DNA of 64,000 bases, from contig CACMQH010000001.1 in assembly GCA_902615805.1 (NCBI GenBank), positions 221,222-285,221 on the forward strand. The letters run 5' to 3'. This DNA is from Rhodospirillaceae bacterium (lineage in GTDB: Bacteria > Pseudomonadota > Alphaproteobacteria > TMED109). Positions 36,768 to 44,704 of the stretch are shown here, piece after piece (position 1 is the first letter of the stretch; each line of letters opens with the position of its first letter). The notes under the pieces were generated by a model. The model saw only the letters and a program-made list of their open reading frames with translations, was not told where the DNA came from and did no database searches. Position numbers and translations under genes: made by a program.

Positions 36768-37859
36768 ATGATACCTGCTAATAAAAATATTTCTAAAATT
36801 AAGACTTATGTGCCAGGAAAATCAGGAAGTATTAAATCAAAGACTAAACCAACAAAACTATCCTCAAATGAGTCTCCTATTAAATTTAGCAAAAATACTA
36901 TCAATAAAATAAATAAAACCCATTTAGATCTCGCCAAGTACCCTGATCCAGAATGTAATAAATTAAAAAAAAAAATATCGGAATTATATAATGTAAATTC
37001 AAAAAATATAATATTAGGTAATGGTTCTGACGAGCTTTTTTATTTGATCTCATATTGTTATTTAAATAAAAATCTACAAGGACTTTACAGCAAACATGGA
37101 TTTTTAATTTATCCAATAGCTATTAATGCTGCATCAGGCAGATGTGTTTTTGCTAAAGAAGAGAATTTTAAAGCAAATATTGATGAATTAATAAAAAAAA
37201 GCAATCAAAATACTAGGGTATGTTTTATAGCTAATCCTAATAATCCTACAGGCACTTATTTAACTAAAAGTGAAATAAAAAAACTAAGGAAAGGATTACC
37301 TAAAAAATGCTTATTAGTAATTGACTCTGCTTACTCTGAGTATGTTACGGAAAAAGATTACTCAGACTCACTTACTTATGCAAAAACAAGAAATGATATA
37401 GTTGTTACAAAAACTTTCTCAAAAATTTTTGGTATGGCTGCACTTCGCCTTGGTTGGGCATATTGTCCTGAACAAGTACTACAAACTCTTAATAAGATTA
37501 GACCTGCTTTTAATATTAATTCTTATGCACAAGAAATAGCAATCAATATTTTAGATGACAAAAAGTTTTTGAAATATTCAATTACTCATAATTTGTATTG
37601 GAAAAAATGGTTAACTAATAAGTTTAATGACCTTGGTTTTGAAGTTATTCCAAGTGTAGCAAACTTTATTATGGTTAAATTTAAAAGTGAAAAGCAAGCA
37701 TCAAAGCTTGCAGATTCTTTAGAAAAAAGTAACATATTTATAAGAAAATTGAATAATTATAAATTAAGTGATTGTCTTAGAATTTCTATAGGCTCTGAAA
37801 AAGACTTAAAAAAATTATTTAGAGAAGTAAAAAAAATTACAGCAGGAACAAATAAATGA
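36768..37859 (+). CDS. hisC: Histidinol-phosphate aminotransferase
   Basis: 363 residues of the fold type I aminotransferases, HisC branch. KLSSNESPIKFS, ILGNGSDELFYLISYCYL, FIANPNNPTGTYL, and the PLP Lys in TKTFSKIFGMAALRLGWAY are all present, plus the C-terminal FIRKLNNYKLSDCLRISIG. It makes histidinol phosphate in histidine synthesis; some HisC proteins also act on aromatic amino acids. It overlaps the following GST gene by 4 bases. No other his gene is in the window. Confidence 0.93.
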   Translation: MIPANKNISKIKTYVPGKSGSIKSKTKPTKLSSNESPIKFSKNTINKINKTHLDLAKYPDPECNKLKKKISELYNVNSKNIILGNGSDELFYLISYCYLNKNLQGLYSKHGFLIYPIAINAASGRCVFAKEENFKANIDELIKKSNQNTRVCFIANPNNPTGTYLTKSEIKKLRKGLPKKCLLVIDSAYSEYVTEKDYSDSLTYAKTRNDIVVTKTFSKIFGMAALRLGWAYCPEQVLQTLNKIRPAFNINSYAQEIAINILDDKKFLKYSITHNLYWKKWLTNKFNDLGFEVIPSVANFIMVKFKSEKQASKLADSLEKSNIFIRKLNNYKLSDCLRISIGSEKDLKKLFREVKKITAGTNK

Positions 37860-38503
37860 TATTATATGACTATCCAAAAGCTCCAAATCCTATGAGAGTT
37901 AATCTATTTATTAATGAAAAAAAGATTACTGTAGATAGAAAAATAGTTGATCTTTCAAAGCATGAAAATTTAAAACCTAAATATTTAAAACTTAATCCTT
38001 GGGGAACTGTACCTTTTTTAGTAGTTAAAAATAAAGTTATTTCAGAATCAATTGCTATTTGTAAATACTTAGATCACATATCACCTTCTCCTAGTTTATT
38101 TGGTTCAAGTCCTATAGAAAAAGCAACCATTGAAATGTTTAGAAGAAAAGTTGAATTTGATGGAATGCAAGCTGCTGGAGAAGCATTTAGAAATTCAGTA
38201 AAATCTTTTAAAGATAGAGCATTTGCTGGCCCAGGAAAAATACCACAAATACCTCAATTAATTGAAAGAGGAAAAGCTAGAACTGAAGTTTTTTTCGATT
38301 TTCTTAATAAAGTGCTTAAAAACACAAAATATGTTGCAGGAAATAAATTTAGTATTGCTGACATTGATGCTTATGTAACTTTAAGTTTTGCTAAGTGGAT
38401 AAAAATAGATGGCACAGAAAAAAGAAAAAATATCAAAAATTGGTCCCTTAGTTTAGAAAAAAGAAAATCTTTTATTAAATATAATAATCTTTTTAGAAAG
38501 TAA
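37856..38503 (+). CDS. Glutathione S-transferase family protein
   Basis: 215 residues. The N-terminal thioredoxin-like domain reads LYDYPKAPNPMRVNLFINEK, with LNPWGTVPFLVV (cis-Pro) and SESIAICKYLD (the Glu-Ser glutathione-binding pair); the C-terminal helical domain contains KFSIADIDAYVTLSF, with the buried N-capping Asp. Substrate is not evident. It is coupled to hisC by a 4-base overlap and precedes tldD by 15 bp. The gshA gene at 47.9-49.2 kb supplies the glutathione precursor. Confidence 0.9.
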   Translation: MILYDYPKAPNPMRVNLFINEKKITVDRKIVDLSKHENLKPKYLKLNPWGTVPFLVVKNKVISESIAICKYLDHISPSPSLFGSSPIEKATIEMFRRKVEFDGMQAAGEAFRNSVKSFKDRAFAGPGKIPQIPQLIERGKARTEVFFDFLNKVLKNTKYVAGNKFSIADIDAYVTLSFAKWIKIDGTEKRKNIKNWSLSLEKRKSFIKYNNLFRK

Positions 38504-38518
38504 TAAAGTATAAATAAT

Positions 38519-39925
38519 ATGAGCAATATAGAATTATTTGGGTCGGATAAAGTTAAAAATTTAGTAACAGATACTTTGTATGGTTGTGACGATGGTGAGT
38601 TGTATATTGAAGATAATGTATCCGAAAGTTTTCTTTTTGATGATGGTGTTCTTAAAAATACATCATTCAATGAACATAAAGGGTTTGGTTTGAGAGGAGT
38701 TAAAGAAGAATTAATAGGGTATTCCCATTCAAGTGAATTTTCAATAGATGCTTTAAAAGAAGCATCTAAGACAGTATCGACTGTTAAATCTGGACACAAT
38801 AGTGACAGTATAGTTGATCCTAATAGAACAAATAATAAATTATATACTGATAAAAACCCCTTAAATGTTAAAGACTTTAGCAGTAAAATTAAATTGTTAG
38901 AGGATATTAATAGTTATGCCAGAGATTATGATAATAGGGTGAAGCAAGTTTCTGTAAATCTATCAGGATCATGGCAAAAAGTAGATATTTTAAGACCTTC
39001 AGGACAAGAACTATCAGATATTAGACCACTAGTAAGATTAAACATAAGTGTCACACTAGAAGATAAAGGCAAAAAAGAAACTGGATCTGTAGGTTTTGGT
39101 GGAAGATACTCGTATAGTGATTTTTTTACTGAACAAAATTGGAAAGAAGAAGTTCACAAAGCTGTATTACAAGCAAAAATTATGTTACAGGCTATTCCTG
39201 CACCAGCTGGGGAACAGGTTGTTGTACTTGGTCCTGGGTGGCCTGGAATTTTATTACATGAAGCAATAGGTCATGGATTAGAAGGTGATTTCAATAGAAA
39301 AAAAATTAGTGTATTTACGGAACTAATGAACTCCTCTGTTGCCAGTAAGGAAGTCACTGTTTTTGATGATGGAACTATATCTGACAGAAGAGGTTCTTAT
39401 ACAATAGATGATGAAGGAACGCCTTCACAAAAAACTACATTAATAGAAAATGGAAAATTAGTAAGTTATATGCAGGACAGACAGAATGCTAGGCTTATGA
39501 AAGTTAAAGCTACAGGGAACGGAAGAAGACAATCATATGCACATCAGCCTATGCCTAGAATGAGCAATACAATGATGGCAAATGGCAAACATAACCCTCA
39601 AGAAATTATAAAAAGTACTAAAAAGGGCGTATTTGCAAAAACCTTTGGAGGAGGTCAAGTTGATATAACTAATGGAAAATTTGTATTTTCTGCAAGTGAA
39701 GCTTACCTAATTGAAGATGGTAAAATTACTTCTCCTATTAAGGGGGCAACATTAATAGGGTCAGGCTTTGAAGTCTTAAAAAAAGTTGAATTTGTAGGTA
39801 ACGATTTAGAAATGGACCCTGGGATAGGTACTTGCGGAAAGAATGGGCAAGGAGTTCCTGTTGGTGTAGGACAGCCAACATTAAAAATAAATGGATTAAC
39901 AGTAGGAGGAACTGCTAGCAGTTAA
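38519..39925 (+). CDS. tldD: Metalloprotease TldD
   Basis: 468 residues. TldD, usually with TldE/PmbA, forms a cytosolic heterodimeric protease that degrades unfolded peptides and matures some RiPPs. The zinc motif is in LLHEAIGHGLEGDF (HExxxH). GRRQSYAHQPMPRMSNT, GGGQVDITNGKFVFSASEAYLIEDGKI and GIGTCGKNGQGVPVGVGQP are family blocks. TldD/TldE can process PqqA-like peptides in principle, but no such role is shown. It ends the plus-strand run and converges on the GGDEF gene with a 3 bp gap. Confidence 0.95.
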   Translation: MSNIELFGSDKVKNLVTDTLYGCDDGELYIEDNVSESFLFDDGVLKNTSFNEHKGFGLRGVKEELIGYSHSSEFSIDALKEASKTVSTVKSGHNSDSIVDPNRTNNKLYTDKNPLNVKDFSSKIKLLEDINSYARDYDNRVKQVSVNLSGSWQKVDILRPSGQELSDIRPLVRLNISVTLEDKGKKETGSVGFGGRYSYSDFFTEQNWKEEVHKAVLQAKIMLQAIPAPAGEQVVVLGPGWPGILLHEAIGHGLEGDFNRKKISVFTELMNSSVASKEVTVFDDGTISDRRGSYTIDDEGTPSQKTTLIENGKLVSYMQDRQNARLMKVKATGNGRRQSYAHQPMPRMSNTMMANGKHNPQEIIKSTKKGVFAKTFGGGQVDITNGKFVFSASEAYLIEDGKITSPIKGATLIGSGFEVLKKVEFVGNDLEMDPGIGTCGKNGQGVPVGVGQPTLKINGLTVGGTASS

Positions 39926-39928
39926 CCT

Positions 39929-40666
39929 TTAGCTTGTTATAACTTGATTTCTACCATTCTCTTTGGCTTTATAAAGCCTTTCGTCAGCCTTGTTAAGAAG
40001 TTCTTGGTATACACCTGTTTCAGTAGAACACGCAATGCCCATTGAAACTGTTACACTGATTTGTTTTCCTTCAAACTCAATTTTTTTACTTTCTATATCG
40101 CTTCTTATTTGGTCAGCTAATAAAGCAGCCCGTTGAATATCATTATTGTACAAAATAGTTAAAAACTCCTCCCCTCCAAAACGACCTACAACCCCCTCAG
40201 AGCCAACTTTATCTTGCATATGATTAGAAACTTTTTTAATTACTTCATCTCCCATTGGATGCCCATAGTTATCATTAACTTTTTTGAAAAAATCAATATC
40301 TAACATTATAATATTAAAATTATCATTATTATCTTCTTCTAATTTCTTAATTTCTTCTTTAAGCAATTCAGTAATCTTCCTTCTATTTGCAAGTCCTGTT
40401 AATGTATCAGTTGTAGCTTGCATTTTTAGTTGCTTTGAATATTTTTCTAGTTCTGCTTTAGTAATCGCAAGCTCTGCTTCCATTTTATCACTCATTCTAA
40501 TTAGTCTTTTAGACTGCTTAAAAAGTTTTTTATAATTAACAAGTAAATTTTTGTATTCTGTCTCGAGTTTCTGAACATTATTAATTTCTTCCGAACTTAT
40601 AAACTCATTGGATCGACTAATTATTTTTTCTTCTTCTGCATATAAGGAAAACTCTTTATCGGACAA
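39929..40666 (-). CDS. siaD: Diguanylate cyclase, SiaD type
   Basis: 245 residues. A coiled-coil region (about 25-83) precedes a GGDEF domain with active site RFGGEEF (GGEEF at 164-168) and the metal/GTP blocks DTLTGLANRR and MLDIDFFKKVND. It makes cyclic di-GMP. At the place where the inhibitory RxxD site would stand (about 155-158) the sequence is GSEG, so product feedback at that site appears absent. It follows a SiaC-type gene by 12 bp and ends the seven-gene unit; in Pseudomonas aeruginosa SiaC binds and activates SiaD. The coil likely mediates the oligomer that SiaC stabilises (inference). Confidence 0.85.
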   Translation of the reverse strand: MSDKEFSLYAEEEKIISRSNEFISSEEINNVQKLETEYKNLLVNYKKLFKQSKRLIRMSDKMEAELAITKAELEKYSKQLKMQATTDTLTGLANRRKITELLKEEIKKLEEDNNDNFNIIMLDIDFFKKVNDNYGHPMGDEVIKKVSNHMQDKVGSEGVVGRFGGEEFLTILYNNDIQRAALLADQIRSDIESKKIEFEGKQISVTVSMGIACSTETGVYQELLNKADERLYKAKENGRNQVITS

Positions 40667-40678
40667 AAATACCTCTCA

Positions 40679-41062
40679 CTATTTATTAACTATTTCAAAT
40701 TTTATATTTTCTATATCTTCAGCAAATTCTTCACCTAATTCTCTCATGTTATCATCCTCTTCGTCCACTCTCCAAATAACACTTATACTATGTCCATTAG
40801 ACGTAGCAAACTCTTCAAACATATCAAAAATTCTCATAAGAACTTTTGCTGAACTACTATTAAAATATAATAACTCAAAGGCACATAAAAATTTTTTATT
40901 TTTGTTAGAATTTAAATGATTTTCCATAGCTGATAATACAGGGCCATAAAATTCTGTCACATTTTCAGGATAAGACTCTCCAACTACTTCCATTGTCCCT
41001 TTTTCCCAATCACAAGTAATTTTTGGTGATCTTTCTCCAGCTTCTATATTTATGTTATCCAC
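40679..41062 (-). CDS. siaC: SiaC-type regulatory phosphoprotein (DUF1987)
   Basis: 127 residues of the DUF1987 family. In P. aeruginosa the unphosphorylated form binds the GGDEF protein SiaD and switches it on; SiaB phosphorylates it at a Thr and SiaA reverses this. The segment ELLYFNSSSAKVLMRIFD (about 64-80) corresponds to the family's YFNTSS phosphorylation region, here with Ser (about Ser69) in place of Thr. SPKITCDWEKGTMEVVGESYPEN is the family N-terminal block. It stands between siaB and siaD with 12 bp gaps on each side. Confidence 0.87.
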   Translation of the reverse strand: MDNINIEAGERSPKITCDWEKGTMEVVGESYPENVTEFYGPVLSAMENHLNSNKNKKFLCAFELLYFNSSSAKVLMRIFDMFEEFATSNGHSISVIWRVDEEDDNMRELGEEFAEDIENIKFEIVNK

Positions 41063-41074
41063 TTGCTAACTCCT

Positions 41075-41623
41075 TTATTTAAGAATTGATCTAAGAAGAA
41101 AAAATGATGTGCCATCATTTAAATCTATAAAGTCAAAATCAAATTCAGATGACTTTCTTGCTATTTCAATTAACCCTACCCCAGCTCCCTTAGATCCTTC
41201 TTCTGTATCAGCTCTCAATTTTTGTTTATAATAAGCTTTTAAATCATCTTCAGACATATTCTTCAAACTATTAAGTCTTTCTCTTAATAATTTAACTCTT
41301 TTTGTTGACTTTATTACATTTCCACAATTTAATATGTAAGATTCATTTTTCTTGGAGATAGCCATAATTCCATATCTAACGTCATCTTTTCCTTCATCTT
41401 CTATTTGATCGTCAGAGTATCGCACAACATTTTCATATTGTTCAACAAAAACTGAAAAGATATTTCTCATAACTTTTTTAGGCAAATGATCTTGTTCTAT
41501 TTGTTGTTTAAGTACTGAGGCAATTGATGTTAATAAAGCTTGAGACATATAACCCGAATATGTCATGATCACTTCATTGCCTAACATTAATTTATGCATA
41601 TTAAAAAGTGTTTTTGCATCCAT
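41075..41623 (-). CDS. siaB: SiaB family protein kinase
   Basis: 182 residues of the SiaB kinase family (DUF6272, related to GHKL-type ATPases). Features are the N-terminal MSQALLTSIASVLKQQ, FSVFVEQYENVVRYSDD with the Glu-Asn pair of the ATP-binding helix, and GSKGAGVGLIEIARKS, a glycine-rich ATP lid, near the C-terminus. It would phosphorylate SiaC, preventing activation of the cyclase. It follows the cytochrome gene by 7 bp and precedes siaC by 12 bp. Confidence 0.83.
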   Translation of the reverse strand: MDAKTLFNMHKLMLGNEVIMTYSGYMSQALLTSIASVLKQQIEQDHLPKKVMRNIFSVFVEQYENVVRYSDDQIEDEGKDDVRYGIMAISKKNESYILNCGNVIKSTKRVKLLRERLNSLKNMSEDDLKAYYKQKLRADTEEGSKGAGVGLIEIARKSSEFDFDFIDLNDGTSFFLLRSILK

Positions 41624-41630
41624 AATTATC

Positions 41631-42143
41631 TCATTTTTTAGTTACTGATCTAATATAAGCTATTAGCTTTAAAATTTCATCCTCTTTTAATGAGGAGCCA
41701 TATGCACCCATTTTTGTGCCTGCTATACCATTTGTTATTATATAAGCTAAAGAATAAGTACTACCGTCACTATGCTTAAAAGTTCCTTTATTTAAAGCTG
41801 GCCCTCCTGAACCACTTCCTTTGGGTCCATGACAATGTAAGGCAGCACAACCCTTCAAAACGTAATGCTTTTTTCCTTCTTTTAATGCTTCTTTATTTCC
41901 TTCATACGGATTTTCTATATCTTCAACTGTATTATGAAGATTTTCTTTAGCAGCTATATTTATTATAAACTTACTTCTTACGGCATAATTAGATAACCTT
42001 TCAAACCACAAACCATTTTTAATATCAAGTGAAATGTAACCTTCTTTTATAGAGGCGTTGATACATCCTATCAATATAAAAATAAAGAGTACAGTAAGTG
42101 TTATTAATTTACTATTTTTATAAATTTTATTGTAAATATACAT
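41631..42143 (-). CDS. Lipoprotein cytochrome c with CX4CH heme motif
   Basis: 170 residues. A lipobox FILIGC (Cys27) suggests a lipid-anchored periplasmic protein. The C-terminal 85 residues are a monoheme cytochrome c domain: heme site C99-AALH-C104-H105, that is CX4CH in place of CXXCH, then GPKGSGSGGPALNKG, with Met145 (TKMGAYG) as probable sixth ligand, and the ending EDEILKLIAYIRSV. It lies between siaA (2 bp) and siaB (7 bp), the only non-signalling gene in that stretch, and belongs to the unit that starts with a quinoprotein dehydrogenase. I infer it is that enzyme's electron acceptor. Confidence 0.82.
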   Translation of the reverse strand: MYIYNKIYKNSKLITLTVLFIFILIGCINASIKEGYISLDIKNGLWFERLSNYAVRSKFIINIAAKENLHNTVEDIENPYEGNKEALKEGKKHYVLKGCAALHCHGPKGSGSGGPALNKGTFKHSDGSTYSLAYIITNGIAGTKMGAYGSSLKEDEILKLIAYIRSVTKK

Positions 42144-42145
42144 AA

Positions 42146-44236
42146 TTATCCTAATTTCATTCCAAGTAAGGTAATATCATCTCTTCTTTTATTATCACCT
42201 AAATAATCTTTAAAATTTTTTAAAAAAGCATTCTTTTGCTCAGGCATAGATAATTTACTATTTTTTAGTAATATCTCCATCAACCTTTTATTACCAAACG
42301 ATATTCCCTTACCCCCAATTTGATCACAAATACCATCAGATGCTAGATAAATGAAATCATCTTTATTAAAATTAACATCTATATTTTTATAAGAATAATT
42401 TATAGGCGTAGACGAATAGCCTATTCCACACTTGTCCCCCTTTATCATTTCAAAATTATTTTGTCTTATATACAATAATGGGATTCCTGCTCCCGAAAAT
42501 CTTAACTTGTTTCCTGTCTTTTTAATTTCTAATACTATTGCATCTAATCCATCTTCTGAAACTTCATAACCTTCAGTATTACTTAAAGCTTCTTTAAAAA
42601 AGTTATTTAATTTTTTAAGCAAAAAGCCAGGTGACTCAACTTCATTTTTTATAATATTTTGAAGCGAACTACCTAATATCATAGTTAATAAAGCTCCAGG
42701 TACTCCATGCCCTGCACAATCAAATACACAAACATACATTTTATCTTTGTTTTCAAAAATAGCATAAAAATCACCCCCTACTATGTCTCTTTGATCATGA
42801 TATATAAAATGGTCTTGACAATATTCAGTTAGTTTGTGTTTTTGAGGCAATAAAGCTTTTTGTATTTTACTAGCATAATCAATAGATGATGTTAATAAAT
42901 CATTAACAGCCTTCAATTCCTTGGTCCTTTCTGCAACTTCAATTTCTAAACTGTCTGAATAATTTTGTGCTTCTATTTTAAAACTTTCTACTGCACTTGC
43001 CATTACTCCAATTTCTCCACCCCTAGAAATTTCAGGAACATCAACTTTTTTGTCCCCTTTAGAAAGTTTAAGCATTGCAGAAGTTATATTCTCAATTGGT
43101 TTAATTATTCTTCTGGTAATTATTAAAAATGATATTAAAGCTAAAAATATGGTTAATATTAAAACTATGGAAGCAAAAATTTGTTTTTTTCTACTGTCTA
43201 TATACAAAGTCTGTGATTGAATTTCTATGCTATTATTGACTTTATAAATATCTGCATTTAATTTTAGATTAAATTCATCAACAAGATCTAAATAATTATT
43301 TAAATTATAAGAAAATGATTCCCAAGCTGACGCCTGATTGGTTAATTTGTTCAACAATATAAGATTGTTATTTAAATAGTTATTCTTTTTATTCAAAACT
43401 TGTTCTAAAGAGTAACCAGATGAATTTTTTTCTATAATGTTATTAATACCTGATTTTTTTAATTTTTCTTTTATTCCTCTTAATAATTCTTCATTTAATT
43501 GCTTATAGTTATTTATAATTTGTAACTCTTCGTAAGAAATTGGCATATCAGTGGCAATTAAACCGGAAAACAGAGCCTGCTGTCTCGAACTGAATTCCTT
43601 ATATCTCATTAATAAATATCTTAGACTTTGTAAATCCTCTATAGTTCTTACAAGTCTATCAGGTCTAAAATTAGCACTCTGGGAAAAATTAATAATTGAT
43701 AATGACATATCATTTGAAACTGGTAACCATTCCGATAAAAGAATTTCAGATTTATTACTTTTTTGACTTTTTTTAATTCTTGTATTCTGTTGGTGAATTG
43801 AAACAACTTTCTTTAAGGCTTTTGATACTTTCAGTTTAAAAGATTTATATTTATCATAATCAGATAACAGCTGATTATTGTATTCTTTTGAAACATTAAT
43901 TCCTTCTTTAATTATTAAAGAATACTCTTTATCAATTTCTTTACCCACTGAAGATATTTTATTCCTAATTTTTGCAGGAATATTTTTATCCTTGGTAGTT
44001 AAACTTAAATTGGTAAAAATTAGTATTTTTTCTTCAAGTAATTTATTATACAACTTGAATAAAGAATTTTGAAATATGGCATTATTTTTAGCTAGATCAG
44101 AGTATTTTTTTGTATTGTTAACATCTATCCAAAAGTTTAATGCAAAAGATAAGAGCATAGCAATTAAAAAAAATATTATAACTACTAAACTAACTCTTAC
44201 TGATCTAAATTTGTCTTTAATTCCTCTAAAACTCAT
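42146..44236 (-). CDS. siaA: SiaA-type membrane PP2C phosphatase (sensor)
   Basis: 696 residues. TM1 at about 16-37, a helical periplasmic sensor region to about 350, TM2 (IFASIVLILTIFLALISFLII), a HAMP linker, a short coil and a C-terminal SpoIIE/PP2C phosphatase domain (about 455-695). The metal-binding residues lie in RDIVGGDFYAIF, CVFDCAGHGVPGALLT, LASDGICDQIG and NKRRDDITLLG. In P. aeruginosa SiaA dephosphorylates SiaC in response to an outside signal, raising c-di-GMP. It overlaps the small PstS-like gene by 11 bases and is followed by the cytochrome after 2 bp. Confidence 0.87.
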   Translation of the reverse strand: MSFRGIKDKFRSVRVSLVVIIFFLIAMLLSFALNFWIDVNNTKKYSDLAKNNAIFQNSLFKLYNKLLEEKILIFTNLSLTTKDKNIPAKIRNKISSVGKEIDKEYSLIIKEGINVSKEYNNQLLSDYDKYKSFKLKVSKALKKVVSIHQQNTRIKKSQKSNKSEILLSEWLPVSNDMSLSIINFSQSANFRPDRLVRTIEDLQSLRYLLMRYKEFSSRQQALFSGLIATDMPISYEELQIINNYKQLNEELLRGIKEKLKKSGINNIIEKNSSGYSLEQVLNKKNNYLNNNLILLNKLTNQASAWESFSYNLNNYLDLVDEFNLKLNADIYKVNNSIEIQSQTLYIDSRKKQIFASIVLILTIFLALISFLIITRRIIKPIENITSAMLKLSKGDKKVDVPEISRGGEIGVMASAVESFKIEAQNYSDSLEIEVAERTKELKAVNDLLTSSIDYASKIQKALLPQKHKLTEYCQDHFIYHDQRDIVGGDFYAIFENKDKMYVCVFDCAGHGVPGALLTMILGSSLQNIIKNEVESPGFLLKKLNNFFKEALSNTEGYEVSEDGLDAIVLEIKKTGNKLRFSGAGIPLLYIRQNNFEMIKGDKCGIGYSSTPINYSYKNIDVNFNKDDFIYLASDGICDQIGGKGISFGNKRLMEILLKNSKLSMPEQKNAFLKNFKDYLGDNKRRDDITLLGMKLG

Positions 44237-44699
44237 ATAGAACTCTTATATTTGCTGGAATTTTTTTAACTTCTTCTTTGGAAACTATAGAAATTGCTCC
44301 TATTTCTTTAGCAACTACATTTACTATTTCTCTTGTACTATCTTTAATTTTTTTTTTCATACTAATATCATTAAATTTTTTTTGTAGTTTATCTTCAACA
44401 ATCTTATTATCCTCATTTAAAACATTTTTATAAAAAAAATTAAATGCCTCATCATTTATAGCTTTTATGTAGAAAGTTGCGGGAATTTTACCAGGCCACT
44501 CTTTAGTATTTCCAAAAAAAAGAAATTTTACTTTATTAATTAAATTATCCTTATTAGAATTATAATTATTCTTATAATTAACAATTACCATAAATTTTTT
44601 AGTATCTATTTCTATTTGTTCAGCAAAAGTACTAAGCGAAAAAAAAAGCACTAGAGTAGCTTTAGAAAAAAATAATACATAATTTCTAAAGCTATTCAT
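44226..44699 (-). CDS. Small periplasmic PstS-like (phosphate-binding-protein-like) protein
   Basis: 157 residues with a signal peptide (VLFFSLSTFAEQ). The mature part resembles the short single-lobe PstS-like proteins: FLFFGNTKEWPG (59-70) matches their LGK/W-P block, FYKNVLNED the next helix, and VVAKEIGAISIVS (128-140) their NPGAIGYV block. Lysine-rich and divergent, so the family call is moderate. It lies 5 bp after the dehydrogenase gene and overlaps siaA by 11 bases. I infer that it could be a periplasmic ligand-binding partner of the SiaA sensor region. Confidence 0.6.
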   Translation of the reverse strand: MNSFRNYVLFFSKATLVLFFSLSTFAEQIEIDTKKFMVIVNYKNNYNSNKDNLINKVKFLFFGNTKEWPGKIPATFYIKAINDEAFNFFYKNVLNEDNKIVEDKLQKKFNDISMKKKIKDSTREIVNVVAKEIGAISIVSKEEVKKIPANIRVLYEF

Positions 44700-44704
44700 T
44701 ACAT

